NCBI RefSeq assembly: GCF_004027225.2
Contig: NC_044277.2
Span: 27,232,995-27,296,994 of the forward strand
Length of the DNA: 64,000 nucleotides
DNA from: Strigops habroptila
Taxonomy: Eukaryota; Chordata; Aves; Psittaciformes; Psittacidae
Direction of reading: 5' to 3'
Of the stretch, positions 54,901 through 63,765 are shown one piece after another. How positions within the stretch are numbered: the stretch's first letter is position 1; each line of letters starts with the position of its first letter. The notes below the pieces were generated by a model. The model worked only from the letters and a program-made list of their open reading frames with translations. It ran no database searches and was not told where the DNA came from. Made by a program: the position numbers and the translations under genes.

Positions 54901-57900
54901 TACAAATTTATGTTAAGAAACGGTAACTGTTTTCCATCTTCTACCTTTTACTGGAGAAGTTAATACTAGTAACATCCCGTAACTATATTGCACTGTTATT
55001 AAATGATTTAATAAAATTTTCTAAATTAGGTGAACATAAGTATTAGCAGCTCTAAGTTGGAAAGTCAAATAACCACACAAACTGTTCCATTTATGTCTGT
55101 GGAATTTCTTGGATAAAGAAGGTGAACTTGATTTGTCTCCATTACACTTTCTTAGGATATTTGGAAACACACAGGAATCAAAGGGGATTTTGCTGCATCT
55201 GGGACAGCTGTTTGCTGAGGCCACACAACTTCACTATTCTAGTCAAAGGCAAGTCACTGAGTAGTTACCCCTTCCCACGTAGAACAGAACAGCTTTGTAA
55301 AAAGTACTGTGAATCACTTCATTTTTTTTTCAGGAAATGGCAGCAGCCACGTCTGTGAATTTTTGCAGGAATACTGTGGTATTACTGTTATTTAGCTGCC
55401 TCCTATGGGATGTTCTCTCTATACAGAGCAGGAGATAAACCTCATCAAAGCAATAAACCCATCAAAGAAAGAATCAAAATGGTTGAACTACAAGATTGTT
55501 TCATGAGTGAGAGTGAATTCTTTCCAATCATACAAATTAATGTGCTAAGAAAAATACTACTCTAAAGTCTGTTACTCCGAGAAAATGCAGAATGAGAAAG
55601 TGTTCTTCAAACGGAAATCACTGACAGCAAAGCTCCTTTTAAGTAGCTGAAATAATGGGTCCAAACAGATATCCAGAGCTCCAAACTTAGAAAAGTTAGC
55701 TCTAACTGAGAGTCTATGTTGTAAAAACCTAGCAGCAGGACATTTCAAGCACGTACCTCTGAGGACAGCCCTCTTGTACACACATTGCTTTGACATTTCC
55801 CATTCTTTAGAAAGCCATGCTTTTGCCTCAGCCTACCGCAGATGTGCACATATATATGACCTTGCAGGCATGTGTGAAATATACGCATAGTATATACCTT
55901 ACTGTTAATGTTTTGTAAGTTTTTGTGCATATACGGACATCTATATCATAGATAAAAGGCCTTGAGGAGACAAAGTAGACAAAGCATTACTTGAAAAAAA
56001 ATTAAATCTTGAGCATTGTGCATTATTAACTGCACAAAAAAGGCTCTTAGGAGGATGCTCAGGGATTAGCCTTGTGTTCTCATGCAAGGATGGGCTTCTC
56101 CATCTGACAGACTGAAGAGTTCAGTTAGGGTGAGCTGCCACTTCTGTGAGACATGGAGTACAGAGCGTCACATTTTGTGAGATGTTTCCTTCTTTATGTT
56201 ATCTCTTTCAGACATTCCTCCTAGGACACTGACAAGCAAGAGAGCAAGACAGCATGCAAGTATCTGGCTGTAGGGATCATACTTGCAGAGAACATCTGTA
56301 ATGGGTTTCATCAAGAAAAAACCTACATAACTGGTATCTCATAAAGAAAAACCCTACTCTGGCCTTGCTAGCCTGATAAGGCAACAAGGATGTTCCAGAG
56401 AGATAGACCAGAATGAAACACCTGCCAAAATGCAGCAGGTCTGCAGTCATGTGTATCTGCAGCAGGTCAGTGGTTCTGATTCACCTCAGCTGAACTATTT
56501 CATCCAGACTGGGTAGCAGCCAGACACTCTGACCTGCTTAAGGATACAGAGTCATTCAGGTTCTTAAGTTTCCTCCCACTGCTGGGACCAGTGGAGTTTA
56601 TTTCTCATGAAGTCTTTTTAATGGAGATTCTTTAAGAGTCATGAAGTGCTGCACTGAATCCCCAGTCAGCCTTCAATCCTCATGTTTTCAAACTGTATGA
56701 GCTGACAATGACTTTGTAAGAACTGAGTTGGAAGCGTTAAAATTCTCTTAAAAGTAAGAATTGGTTTAATTTCTGATGATAATAGCTATAATAGTAATCT
56801 CAGTGACTGCTTACAGTACTGAAAACTGTATTAGACATGATGCTTACACTACATTGAGATCTATTGAGGGATGAACAAAACTAAGGTATGAGCATTGCCT
56901 CTAAGTACACAGCAGTCCCTCGAGCCTATAAGTAAATCAACAAATATATCAGCTGGGAAGAGCAGCCATGGTGACATCTGGCACACAGCTGCGTTACGTC
57001 TTAAAAATAAACTTTTCCAAGTGGCCCAAGCTGATAACAGCTGACTAGTTTCTCCTGGGTTTGCAGTAAAAGCTCCTGTAGAGGAGGAATTTGGAAGAAG
57101 GGAAGAAAGTTGCCATGATTGTTAAATGCACAATCCATGTCAAATTTCTGCTCAGAAGTTGCATGCTAAATTAAAAAAAAAAAAAAATTAAAAAAAAAAA
57201 TGCTGCTATAAGGGAAGAAGGGCACTTTTAGGCTCTGTACAGAAAGGAAGGCTTGAAACGTACAGGACTGATCTCAAGCCCTCTTACCTTCCTTTCCAGT
57301 TCCTGGAAACACAAGAGCTATTCTCAGGTTGCTTACATAGACTTTGCAGCTTCCGATGACTCCAGTTCCCAAGAAAAAGGACTTAATGATCAGACACCCT
57401 CTGGGACCTCTGACTTTCTAGTCAAGCAGTGCAAAAAAGTACTTGTGAGACATAAGCAGATGTCTGAATACAGTCCCTTAAAGCTATAAGCAATCAGTTC
57501 TCTGGTCGATGATTCTGAAGGGTCAACACAATGCTATACTGCATTTTGGACCTTCAATCCATGACTGTCTACTTATAACACACAATATTATTCTGGTATA
57601 GATAATATTACATCTTTGGAGCTGGGAAGCCTAAAAATAAACCAGTGGCAGTGACTTTGATTAAGAGTTGTGCCTTGAAGGCAGCAGTCCTGCCTGTTTT
57701 TTCATCCATTTACCAGCTGAGGTGGAAGTGTAGGAAGAGCAACAGTAGCACAACTTTCAGAGTAACTCACTGCCAACCAAGCAGTGTTAATGCCCTGGCA
57801 AATGAATAACCAATGTAACAAAACAGATTGGTTTGTTTATAGTGAGTCATAATTCAAGACAGCTGAAGCATCCCCATTAATATTTACAATTATAGGAAGA

Positions 57901-60900
57901 ATTGGGTAATGTATTCGATTACAACTACAAAAAGTCTCCCAAAAGGGGGCTAGTATCAAAGTCAATGCCGTATTTTCATTTCCTAGGACTCCTCATAATT
58001 TTAAAGTTCTACTGTGATTCAATATTTGAGAAAAAGTCAGATTTACTTGGGAGTCCTTTTGGATTTCAAGATTATCTCTAGCTCAGCGGCAAGGAAGGAA
58101 AAACGAAACAATTAAGAGGGTTATCCACTAGCAGAAATTACCAGTACATTTAGTAATGTCTCTAGAGCCTTACACCATAGTTGCAACTCACTTCTTTAAT
58201 AATTTACACTTTTTTACAGCTAAAATATGATATTTTAGCATTCTTGTTATGGAATAAATTGATGATTGACTTCTTCCTTTTATAAGCTCATTAAACACAT
58301 GATCAGAAAATACAGAATACAGTGCCTACCGCTATGAACATTTCCGATTCAAATTTCAGGTTTTTGTGAATTCTGACAAGTTTTCTGGGAAACTTACACA
58401 GAGAACACATTCTAAGTATGTTTAAAAAATCTTCTTTTGGGCTTTCGAGGCTTTCTTGAGCAAAGTCACTTCTTGTGGTTTTACACCTCTGAGAAGTCGC
58501 TGTGTACTTCTGTCTTTTAAAGGGGTGAAACAATACAAAAGTCCTTACAGCAGACTATAATATGAAGTATTTAACATGATAAAGTGCCCTTAATGAGACA
58601 TTCCTTTGCTATGAAGTTCGTAAAATAAGGTGCATTATTGTAATTTAACAGTTATCGGCACCACTTGCTTCCCTCATATGTGGAAGGTCAGGTCCCGGGA
58701 TACAAGCATGGATGAACCTGAATTTGAGGTTTTATTCCTCGTGACACTTCTATCATTATGAGTTTACTTTTATTTAAAGTTATAGGAATTTTAAATGTGC
58801 ATGCCTAAAACCACTTGAACTTTCACTATTATTAGAAGACAGTGGGCAGGAGAACTAAGAAAGCAACTGCAAGAACTGAAGAAGAGAGGCTCAGTAACAA
58901 CTGGAAGAGGAAGTTCACTGTTTACTTTCTACATACAAGACCAAGAAAACATTCCAAAAGACTGCAAGGAAACAAGAGAGAAGACATCCTTTTATCTAAA
59001 AGAAAATCATGGAATTTTAGCATACAAAAGAAATGTTCATAAACACAGCAATGCTGGCTTGTGGATTTCCTTTAGTACACATTTTCTACCAACTAGCGAC
59101 TGTGAAATATGAAGGAGATTCACTCTGGGAATTGGCTTAGCCTTTAGAAGTGTGTGCTGGAATAGAACAGCTGTCACACAAGCCAAGAAATTTGAAGCCT
59201 GTACTGCAAGAACTGAAATTGAAGATTTGGGGGTAATTGCTTAGAAAGAGCATTTTTCTAAGCATGGTTAGTGACATCTAAGTGTATTTAAGAAAATTAA
59301 CCATAAAGTAAACCAAAGTCAGGTTCTAAAGCTATCACAAAGATTTTAACATCATAGAAATGATGTTAAAACATCATTGTAAGAGAAAATTATATAGGTC
59401 ATAGGCATAATTACAACCCGGATCAAGAGTTATATCTATAAAGCTCCATGTATTAGTAGAGAGAGCTTCTACGAGCAAGGAAGAAAACATTTTCTTCTGT
59501 GAAGATCCAACAGTCACATAAATTGCACATAGATTATTTTTCTTTAAAAAGTTAATATTTTATTTTACATCCTTACTATGCTAAAGAATATAGATGGAAT
59601 ATTGTTTTAAGAAATCCTAATTTTCTTTTAGTTTTTTTAGTTTTTCCACAGATACGAGCAGAAGCTTTTTACAACATATTCTATGCACAAATGTAACGTA
59701 ACAAATATACATTTGTGGGAAAGAGCCCTTTATTAGGGGATCAACAGTATTCAGATTACATATTTCTGAATCAAAGAGATTATAACAACTACTTTCAAAG
59801 AGTTGTATTCAAACATGCATTTTAGCTTTCTTATCTATTTTTATTATGCTATTACTACCTGTATTTTTTATTGCAATAACTCATTTTGTATACTCTGAAG
59901 AGCAGGAGTCTAACAGATTTTAATACCCAGAACTGCTGTTCAATTTACTTCAGTGTCATTAGTTATGAGCCTGAAGATTCTTAATGAATGGATCTACTTC
60001 TTTCTGTGCAATTACTCATGCCTTCAAAGATTATTCACAAACAATGATCTTATGACTTCATTTTGCGCCTACTACCACAGATAATTCATTACTGCATATG
60101 GGAAAGCTCTTAGGAGCAAGCAATACAGCCTGTGGGAAGTATTTACAGGATTTTATTCCATTGTCTTCTGTAAAACATACCAGCACATCACATAATTTCA
60201 CACCATTTCTCCTTGTGACTGTTGCGAGATGTCTAACCAAGAATTTGGTATACACATAGTCTCAAATTCAGAAATAGGAGTAAATCAAGCACAGTCAAGT
60301 CAAAGACAGCTCTATTTTGTGAAAGGAAAGTAGGTTACCTAGTTAACTGAATACAAATGAAGTCATTAAGTGTGCTGCCAGGTAGGTTTTATGCACTGTA
60401 ATTTTCAATTGGAAGTGTGATACCGAAGGATCCACCCGTACCTGGCTTCAGAGAGATCTGTTTAATGTGGGTTTTTTCTAAAGAATAATCAGTTTCTGAT
60501 TCACTAATAGAGCTACTGAGAATATTTCTACTTGCATCTTCTACCCTCCCACTCTGAAAGCTGTGTCACTACATATCTATCAGAGGATTCCTGTCACTGA
60601 TGTTCTGGTTCTGCACTGACTTTCTCATAAAAAGCATTCTTTCTACAGACATTTCTTTAGATTATCATACATTTCTGCCATTTTTTTCCTCCCAAGTTCC
60701 CAAATACAAACTAATTTTCAGTCTTTCCAAACTTCTGTGCACACTAAGTGAACATGTAGTAGTTTTTTTATACTGTGAAGACCTGAACCTGTTTCCTTTG
60801 GGCTCAGTGAGAGCAGGATGACAGCAAAAGTAGACTCACATGTATCCAAGGAAAACAGAATCCCTTTTTTCCTGCTCTTTTTCTTCCCCATGACACTTAA

Positions 60901-63061
60901 AAATGTACAAGCATTCGGCTCCTTTACCTCCTCAGTGCTTCAGAAAAATAAAAACTAAGAAGTCTAAACTAAGAAACTAAGAAAACTAAAAAATAAAAAG
61001 AATACCTTTTTTTTTAAACCATAAAAATATTAATGTGGATGCTCTGTGTAAGTTATAGATAGACCTATGTGTATTTATACAACTGCGAACACTTACAGCT
61101 GACCACTTAATGTTTTTCAGTACAAAGATTGTAATCAAAATACAAATACTTAGTGCATATCTGAATGCCTGTTATACTGTATCACATTACCTGCAAAAAA
61201 CTCACATTTTTAGTAGGCATGGATCATTTGTTTTCAGCACCATTCCCTAAATGACATTGCCAGCAAAACATTTAGGAAAAATAGGGCACTTACTCCAGCA
61301 AGTTAAATCAGGCAGTGCCTAGAGAAGGCAGTGACTTCTTTATGGGATTGCTTCTGCTGTTTACGTTAAAACTGGAGATACATTCATTGTAGCAGGGTGA
61401 TGATCTTTGTAACTTCAGCCAGCTGAAAAACTACATTTAAAGACAACCTACAAAACCCTTGTTACAACTTAGATTCCATCTGTCCATCAATGCGGCCATT
61501 CCTTTCAGTAAGGATTACTAAAAGGGTTGCAGGATTCAGTGCTTAATTTCGCCATACAGTAGAATGAACAGTAAGACACTGCGGAATGACTGCCTGCTAG
61601 CAAACTTTGTAGGAATGTGTCAGATACATTATCTTTATCTAGAAAGCCCAGCATCAAGAAATGTCAGAGGTAATACTTGTCTAAACTACAAGAGAACAAA
61701 GAAGTATTTTCTAATCATTCCTCTGTTTCTGTACTAACCTGGGAGCATAATGGCTTCAGAAATGTGAAATAATATTTTGATAACCAAAGAAACTATTTCC
61801 AAACTATTTCTACTTCAAGTTGTTAACTGTAATCCTTTATTGTTCTAAAGCAAATTTCTTCCTAGGATGCATTTTGCCTCTTCATTTAACCATTTAGTCA
61901 GTAGCTTATGATGAGCTATGCCTAAAATTGTTCTTGTCAAATAATCATGGTTTGGCTTTTTTCTCTCCACAGTGGAACTCTTATCCAAATCCTACTGAAT
62001 TAAACAAAAATAAAGCAATTCACTTTTCTGAAGTTTAAAGTAGGGCAACTCCAAACTGCCCAACTGCCCAGACAGGCTTTGTTTTCTTCTAATGGGACCT
62101 CAATTTCCTTTTAGCCTAAAGGAGCTATGTAGGATGCTGAATCCTGACCTTACTGAAGCCGAAAGAGTTTGGTATATTTTTGACTTAAAAAAAAATAACC
62201 CTATGGCCTCAGCAAACATTTTAGTAGCAGTGTTAGTAGCAATTTCTCCCACCTCCACCACTGCACACAAAGCTGAGGTCTCACCTGACTTGTCGGAAGA
62301 ATCGTCAAACTCCACGTTGAAGGAGTGCCCGTTGTTGACAATGGCTTTAGCCGTGCTGGCATCGTAGCTGAAACTGAGAGGCTTCAGAGCAGGATCGTAC
62401 TTGGCGGTCTTGGTGCAGATGGCAACAGGGGACTGGCGCTCTCCCTTGGCAATGGGGAAGTGCTCGTGCCAGTGAGCGGGTCCTACAAGACAGCGTAGGA
62501 AAAGACACGGTGCTCGAGGGATGCAAATGAGATCCCTCACTCTAGAAAGTGGGATGTTCTAACACTGGCATCAGTCTTATTAAGAAGTAATAATGCACCA
62601 TTTGTGCGGGCTGCCGGTACTGGCAACGCCGACAAGGGGAAATCCCACCTGGGGACCACGGGGGGGACCCAGAGGTCCCTCATCCTTTGGAGACTGAGGA
62701 TAGGATTTTACCGGGGAGCCCTCTAAGAAGCCACCCCGTCCTTCTCGAGTAGCGCCCCGTCCTCCCCTCCTCCTTGCGCCGTTACCGAAGTAGAGGAATG
62801 ACAGGAGGAAACCAGAACATGGTCCAGGGAAGCGGTGCGGCGCTCAGGGCCCGCCGCAGGTGCCATCTCAAGGTTAAAAGAGAGAAGCGCCACGGAGCCC
62901 GTTCCCGCTCAGGTCGAAGGCTCGGCGCGGCGCGCACGTCCCGGCCGCTGCTCCCGGGGACCTGCTGGCAGGTGTCGTGTCATGTCCCGCACCATGCCGG
63001 CCAGAGCCCCACACCCCGGGCACTCACCATCGTGGCTGCCGTACCCCCAGTGGTGGGACAT
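45783..63061 (-). CDS. CA2: Carbonic anhydrase II, complete seven-exon gene (coding span)
   Basis: Cytosolic alpha-class carbonic anhydrase: reversible hydration of CO2 to bicarbonate and a proton at an active-site zinc. In birds it serves red cells, kidney, bone-resorbing and shell-gland cells. Seven minus-strand exons of 34, 198, 119, 93, 63, 156 and 120 coding bases join into 783 bases, 260 codons plus TAA, the length of human CA II. The lengths I recall for human exons 2-6 match. All six introns are GT-AG and keep frame. Seen in human numbering: Trp5, Tyr7, Asn62, His64 (proton shuttle), Asn67, His94, His96 and His119 (zinc), Glu106, Val121, Val143, Leu198, Thr199, Thr200, Trp209. The residues distinctive of CA II, with the MSHHWGY start and NNGH, make it CA2 rather than CA1, CA3 or CA13. 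There is no signal peptide or membrane segment. I compared with chicken CA2 from memory; close but not identical, so this is probably another bird. No frameshift or premature stop. Confidence 0.97.
47887..47950. repeat. Long near-perfect inverted repeat / hairpin (CA2 intron 6)
   Basis: Outer arms AATTTTCCCAGATT (47887-47900) and AATCTGGGAAAATT (47937-47950) pair perfectly over 14 bp. After a 2/3-nt internal loop, inner arms ACCACATGACAG (47903-47914) and CTGTCATGTGGT (47922-47933) pair over 12 bp around the 7-nt loop CTCTAGC. That is 26 paired bases in a 64-nt element. It could be a small non-autonomous DNA transposon remnant or a pre-miRNA-like intronic hairpin; I do not recognise the family. 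Confidence 0.9.
47960..48010. repeat. 31-bp-period direct repeat beside the intron 6 hairpin
   Basis: TCTGGAAATCCTGATTAAAT at 47960 recurs with one change (A for C) at 47991. Related GAAAATT and GGAAAAT words in between suggest local slippage or an old simple array next to the inverted repeat. Confidence 0.75.
48304..48459 (-). CDS. CA2: CA2 coding exon 6 (residues 170-221)
   Basis: 156 bases, 52 codons. It encodes [20 protein letters not shown] through the TVSPEQ end. It contains the SLTTPP motif with Leu198, Thr199 (gatekeeper hydrogen-bonded to zinc-bound hydroxide) and Thr200, and Trp209 in ECVIW. PLLECV is like human CA II; from memory chicken has PLHECV. Cys187 and Cys205 (linear numbering) lie here; the latter matches the single cysteine of human CA II (Cys206). 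Acceptor tgtag|GGAAAG, donor CAG|gtaggt. Confidence 0.97.
48460..49490 (-). other. CA2: CA2 intron 5 (1031 bp)
   Basis: Begins gtaata and ends ttactgtag on the minus strand. No repeat or additional exon was recognised. Confidence 0.93.
49491..49553 (-). CDS. CA2: CA2 coding exon 5 (residues 149-169)
   Basis: 63 bases, 21 codons, phase 0. It encodes [20 protein letters not shown] plus Lys, a surface helix segment of the alpha-CA fold. Acceptor gttacag|GTAGG and donor AAG|gtaata. The 63-base length is that of exon 5 in other CA2 genes. Confidence 0.96.
49554..50301 (-). other. CA2: CA2 intron 4 (748 bp)
   Basis: Begins gttagt and ends gtgttacag on the minus strand. Nothing else was recognised in it. 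Confidence 0.93.
50302..50394 (-). CDS. CA2: CA2 coding exon 4 (residues 118-148)
   Basis: 93 bases, phase 0 at both ends. It encodes [20 protein letters not shown] through VGIFMK. It carries the third zinc ligand, His119 (in ELHIVHWN across the exon 3/4 junction), Val121, Phe131 and Val143 of the active-site pocket. Acceptor ttcctag|CTCC; donor AAG|gttagt. Confidence 0.97.
50395..51825 (-). other. CA2: CA2 intron 3 (1431 bp)
   Basis: Begins gtagga and ends ttcctag on the minus strand. No repeat, RNA gene or hidden exon was recognised. An isolated AGGTCA half-site lies near 50924. Confidence 0.93.
51826..51944 (-). CDS. CA2: CA2 coding exon 3 (residues 78-117)
   Basis: 119 bases. Acceptor ctttacag|TCCTG completes codon 78 (GTC, Val); donor GAG|gtagga. 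It encodes [20 protein letters not shown] onward through GVKYDAE. It carries zinc ligands His94 and His96 in QFHIHWG, Glu106 in the conserved GSEHTVD and Cys100. Position 91 is Ala, where human CA II has Ile and chicken has Val from memory. This residue lines the hydrophobic side of the active-site pocket. The exon starts in phase 1 and ends on a codon boundary. Confidence 0.97.
57172..57200. repeat. Interrupted poly-A tract (CA2 intron 2)
   Basis: A run of about 15 A, then TT, then about 11 A on the plus strand. No transposon body was recognised upstream of it. Confidence 0.85.
59344..59371. repeat. Perfect 11-bp inverted repeat with 6-nt loop (CA2 intron 2)
   Basis: Arms TTTTAACATCA (59344-59354) and TGATGTTAAAA (59361-59371) are exact reverse complements around the loop TAGAAA. 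A further ACATCATT follows at once. Confidence 0.85.
61629..61640 (-). promoter_or_regulatory. Tandem GATA sites in CA2 intron 2
   Basis: Two abutting TTATCT on the plus strand, i.e. AGATAA twice in the minus-strand reading, about 645 bases inside intron 2 from exon 2. WGATAR is the GATA-1 consensus, and CA2 is strongly expressed in red cells. Function is inferred. Confidence 0.35.
62285..62482 (-). CDS. CA2: CA2 coding exon 2 (residues 12-77, ends in codon 78)
   Basis: 198 bases, bounded by an acceptor ending ttgtag at 62485-62483 and a donor TCAG|gtgaga. It encodes [12 protein letters not shown] through DDSSDKS. It contains Asn62, His64 (the proton shuttle, in [10 protein letters not shown]) and Asn67. 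Gln28, Ser29 and Pro30 of the conserved QSP motif are present. Cys34 is a residue I do not remember in chicken CA2 (Ser there, from memory). The minus-strand open frame runs on past both splice sites, but those flanks are intronic. Confidence 0.97.
62483..63027 (-). other. CA2: CA2 intron 1 (545 bp)
   Basis: Begins gtgagt and ends ttgtag on the minus strand. Its 5' part lies inside the CpG island and is GC-rich. It contains a run of seven G on the plus strand near 62660 and no recognisable repeat. Short GC-rich first introns next to a CpG-island promoter often carry regulatory sites, but I see none I can name. Confidence 0.93.
63028..63061 (-). CDS. CA2: CA2 coding exon 1 (residues 1-11 and first base of codon 12)
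   Basis: Encodes the N-terminus [11 protein letters not shown] plus the first base of a glycine codon. The ATG is at 63061-63059, has A at -3 and lies about 70 bases below a TATA box. The donor reads G|gtgagt. Trp5 and Tyr7 of the CA II N-terminal aromatic cluster are present. The phase-1 junction to exon 2 is where human CA2 has it. The start is certain: the peptide aligns with CA II from its first residue. Confidence 0.96.
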
Positions 63062-63104
63062 GCTGCGCGGCCCGGCTGTGCCCGCGGAGGCTGTCGCAGT
63101 GCCG
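63062..63104 (-). other. CA2: CA2 5' untranslated region (start inferred from TATA box)
   Basis: About 43 GC-rich bases between the ATG and the transcription start predicted about 30 bases below the TATA box. There is no upstream ATG in the minus-strand sequence of this stretch. The exact start is inferred. Confidence 0.6.
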
Positions 63105-63127
63105 TGGCCCCGGCGGGCTCTCAGGGG

Positions 63128-63135
63128 CTTTTATA
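63128..63135 (-). promoter_or_regulatory. CA2 TATA box (TATAAAAG)
   Basis: Minus-strand TATAAAAG in a GC-rich setting, ending about 66 bases upstream of the CA2 ATG. A TATA box inside a CpG island is the arrangement known for CA2 genes. It predicts initiation near 63104. Confidence 0.85.
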
Positions 63136-63195
63136 GGCTCCCGCCAACTCCATGCCCTTCTGCGCGGCCGGAGGAAGGGGTGGAGAGCGCGGGCA

Positions 63196-63224
63196 GGGGC
63201 GGAGGGAGACTCCGCTGGGGGCGG
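63196..63224 (+). promoter_or_regulatory. Two GC boxes (Sp1/KLF type) upstream of CA2
   Basis: GGGGCGG occurs at 63196-63202 and at 63218-63224, about 65-90 bases upstream of the TATA box. This is a normal position for Sp1 or KLF binding; KLF1 is a known activator of erythroid genes, but its use here is inferred. Confidence 0.55.
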
Positions 63225-63237
63225 AGAGAGCGGTCCC

Positions 63238-63243
63238 TTATAA
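63238..63243. promoter_or_regulatory. Palindromic TTATAA, possible upstream or divergent TATA element
   Basis: TTATAA lies in otherwise very GC-rich DNA just beyond the GC boxes. Being palindromic it could direct initiation either way, including divergent transcription to the right. This is weak evidence on its own. Confidence 0.25.
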
Positions 63244-63254
63244 CCCGCGATCCG

Positions 63255-63290
63255 CGGTGGCTGCGGAGCGGTGGCTGCGGAGCGGTGGCG
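63255..63290. repeat. 14-bp GC-rich tandem repeat (about 2.5 copies)
   Basis: Unit CGGTGGCTGCGGAG is perfectly repeated at 63255-63268 and 63269-63282, followed by a partial copy. It lies about 150 bases upstream of the predicted CA2 start. Confidence 0.85.
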
Positions 63291-63437
63291 GGCCTGGCCG
63301 GCAGCGCCGCCGGGAGCCGGGCAGCGCGGAGCGGCCGCAGCCGAGGCGTCGGCGGTGTCACCCTTTCCCCCCCAACCCCGATCCCCTAGCATTGCGCACC
63401 TGCGAGCGTTACGCGGGGCGCCGCAGAGGGAGCGCCG

Positions 63438-63443
63438 TGACCT
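63438..63443 (-). promoter_or_regulatory. Nuclear-receptor half-site (extended, GCAAGGTCA)
   Basis: The minus strand reads AGGTCA preceded by GCA, an extended half-site of the ERR/SF-1/thyroid-receptor monomer type, about 335 bases upstream of the predicted start. From memory, avian CA2 is regulated by thyroid hormone receptor and v-ErbA. Whether this site takes part is not known. Confidence 0.3.
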
Positions 63444-63520
63444 TGCGGAGGTGCCGGCGGCCGGGGAGAGCGCAGCGCGGCGGGAGCCGGTGTCGGGCGG
63501 GCGGCGGGTGTCGGTGTGTC

Positions 63521-63545
63521 CGTGTGTGTGTGTGCGCGTACGTAC
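63521..63545. repeat. Alternating purine-pyrimidine tract (GT/GC), Z-DNA prone
   Basis: 25 strictly alternating bases, a GTGTGT run passing into GCGCGTACGTAC, within the CpG island about 420 bases upstream of the predicted CA2 start. Such tracts can adopt Z-form under negative supercoiling. Confidence 0.8.
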
Positions 63546-63765
63546 TTGCGGGCGGCCGCAGGGCGGTCTGCTGCTGCTCCCTGCCGGGGGCGCGGGGAAG
63601 GCTCAGCGGTCTCGGGGGCAGCGCCGCGCCACGGGGGGTTTGTCCTGGTTGCCGCCGGGTTCGGGAAGGGATTAGCAGGGATTTGGGGGCGGAGATCAGC
63701 GGGCTCAGCGAGGGGAGCTGCGGTCACGCTTCCGAAGAACGGGGATGCTCTCGCTTACGACTCGG

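Larger units (their letters stand above)
51945..62284 (-). other. CA2: CA2 intron 2 (10,340 bp)
   Basis: The largest intron, over half of the gene. It starts gtgaga and ends ctttacag. It is AT-rich, with A-tracts at 57172-57200 and near 60950-61010, a hairpin at 59344-59371 and a tandem GATA pair at 61629-61640. No CR1 or LTR copy was recognised. From memory, an erythroid enhancer responding to thyroid hormone receptor and v-ErbA has been described in the chicken CA2 gene, in its second intron as I recall. AGGTCA half-sites occur here near 53251, 58685 and 59396. No open frame within it resembles a protein I know. Confidence 0.92.
62620..63765. promoter_or_regulatory. CpG island over the CA2 promoter, exon 1 and intron 1
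   Basis: Base composition changes sharply from AT-rich to strongly GC-rich with dense CG dinucleotides from about 62.6 to 63.77 kb, then returns to ordinary composition. It covers exon 1, the TATA box, GC boxes and about 600 bases upstream. Several long open frames here, on both strands, result from the lack of AT-rich stop codons and are not genes. Confidence 0.9.

Noticed and set aside
62100-62540. 146-codon minus-strand open frame covering CA2 exon 2
   Set aside because: The real coding part is only 62285-62482; the flanks beyond the splice sites are intronic read-through.
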